A DNA stretch of 43,042 bases, from positions 171,304 to 214,345 of the forward strand of contig DGQP01000007.1 of assembly GCA_002400415.1 (NCBI GenBank), given 5' to 3'. Each line of letters starts with the position of its first letter. The stretch's first letter is position 1. The notes under the pieces were generated by a model. It ran no database searches. It had not been told where the DNA came from and was given only the letters and a program-made list of their open reading frames with translations. Source of the DNA: Chitinophagaceae bacterium UBA4411 (lineage in GTDB: Bacteria > Bacteroidota > Bacteroidia > Chitinophagales > Chitinophagaceae). The position numbers and the translations under genes were made by a program. This document shows positions 42,908 to 43,042 of this stretch, in pieces.

Positions 42908-43042
42908 ATGCTTAATAAAATCATTCAATTCTCGATAAAAAATAAATTAGTCATTGGCCTTTTTACACTGGCATTAATTATCTGGGGTGTTTACTCTGCA
43001 AAAAAATTGCCGATTGATGCTGTACCGGATATTACCAATAAC
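42908..43042 (+). CDS. Second heavy-metal RND pump, N-terminal fragment (cut by window edge)
   Basis: 45 codons are visible: MLNKIIQFSIKNKLVIGLF (start of the first membrane helix) through KLPIDAVPDITNN. The VPDITN ending is typical of CzcA/CusA heavy-metal pumps, and resembles the first pump's IDAIPDLSEN. The gene continues beyond the window, so substrate class cannot be read. It is preceded by a small membrane protein and the DUF6660 gene, a common arrangement. Confidence 0.85.
   Translation, partial: MLNKIIQFSIKNKLVIGLFTLALIIWGVYSAKKLPIDAVPDITNN

Noticed and set aside
1..43042. CRISPR array, rRNA or tRNA genes, or complete insertion sequences
   Set aside because: No regularly spaced repeats of suitable length, no rRNA-like sequence, no transposase gene and no terminal inverted repeats were found by reading.

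Overview
The window is a piece of a Bacteroidota chromosome or large plasmid, probably near Chitinophagales. The support is a Bacteroidota-type mobilisation set (RHH MobA, MobB relaxase, YWFCY-type MobC coupling protein), TAnnTTTG-like -7 promoter elements, a FecA-like TonB-dependent receptor, and family-restricted small proteins (HYC_CC_PP, DUF6660, DUF2911). Family names rest on motif recognition by eye; no database search was possible.

The left two thirds (1-24441) is accessory DNA. On the minus strand from 2449 down to 1 there is a tight operon: two winged-helix proteins sharing an odd linker motif, then the start of a DUF1016/YhcG-type nuclease gene cut by the window edge. A 637-base gap (2450-3086) follows, with a hairpin, four ccgtaaac repeats and a possible decayed reading frame. 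Next come an AbiV-like HEPN protein and a protein with a C-terminal PD-(D/E)XK nuclease domain, both just behind mobC, mobB and mobA (6294-9919) and a probable oriT region (9920-10206). No mating-pore (tra) genes are visible, so the element looks mobilisable rather than self-transmissible. On the other side of oriT are a small helical protein, a 1240-residue STAND-type P-loop ATPase, and, converging on it, a two-gene operon of a 1343-residue helical protein and a 599-residue protein with an RNxxxH HEPN-type motif. RadC, another HEPN-motif protein, DUF932, SSB and an unknown protein close this half. Defence-type genes are thus packed around a mobilisation core. The 14313-20164 operon is the best candidate for an undescribed system.

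The right third (25109-43042) is a copper/silver-type metal resistance locus. Twelve genes run almost gap-free on the plus strand from 25109 to 39340: HYC_CC_PP protein, triple heavy-metal-binding-domain protein, DUF3347 lipoprotein, a CusA-type RND pump split into two reading frames, an outer-membrane channel, a Tat-exported multicopper oxidase, two lipoprotein adaptors with metal-binding N-termini, a methyltransferase, a DUF2911 protein, an NTF2-like protein and a CPH-type P1B ATPase. The logic is oxidation and sequestration of metal in the periplasm, ATP-driven export across the inner membrane, and RND export across the envelope. A TonB-dependent receptor converges on this operon, sharing a 16-bp-stem terminator. 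Beyond it lie two tiny membrane proteins, a DUF6660 protein and the first 45 codons of a second RND pump.
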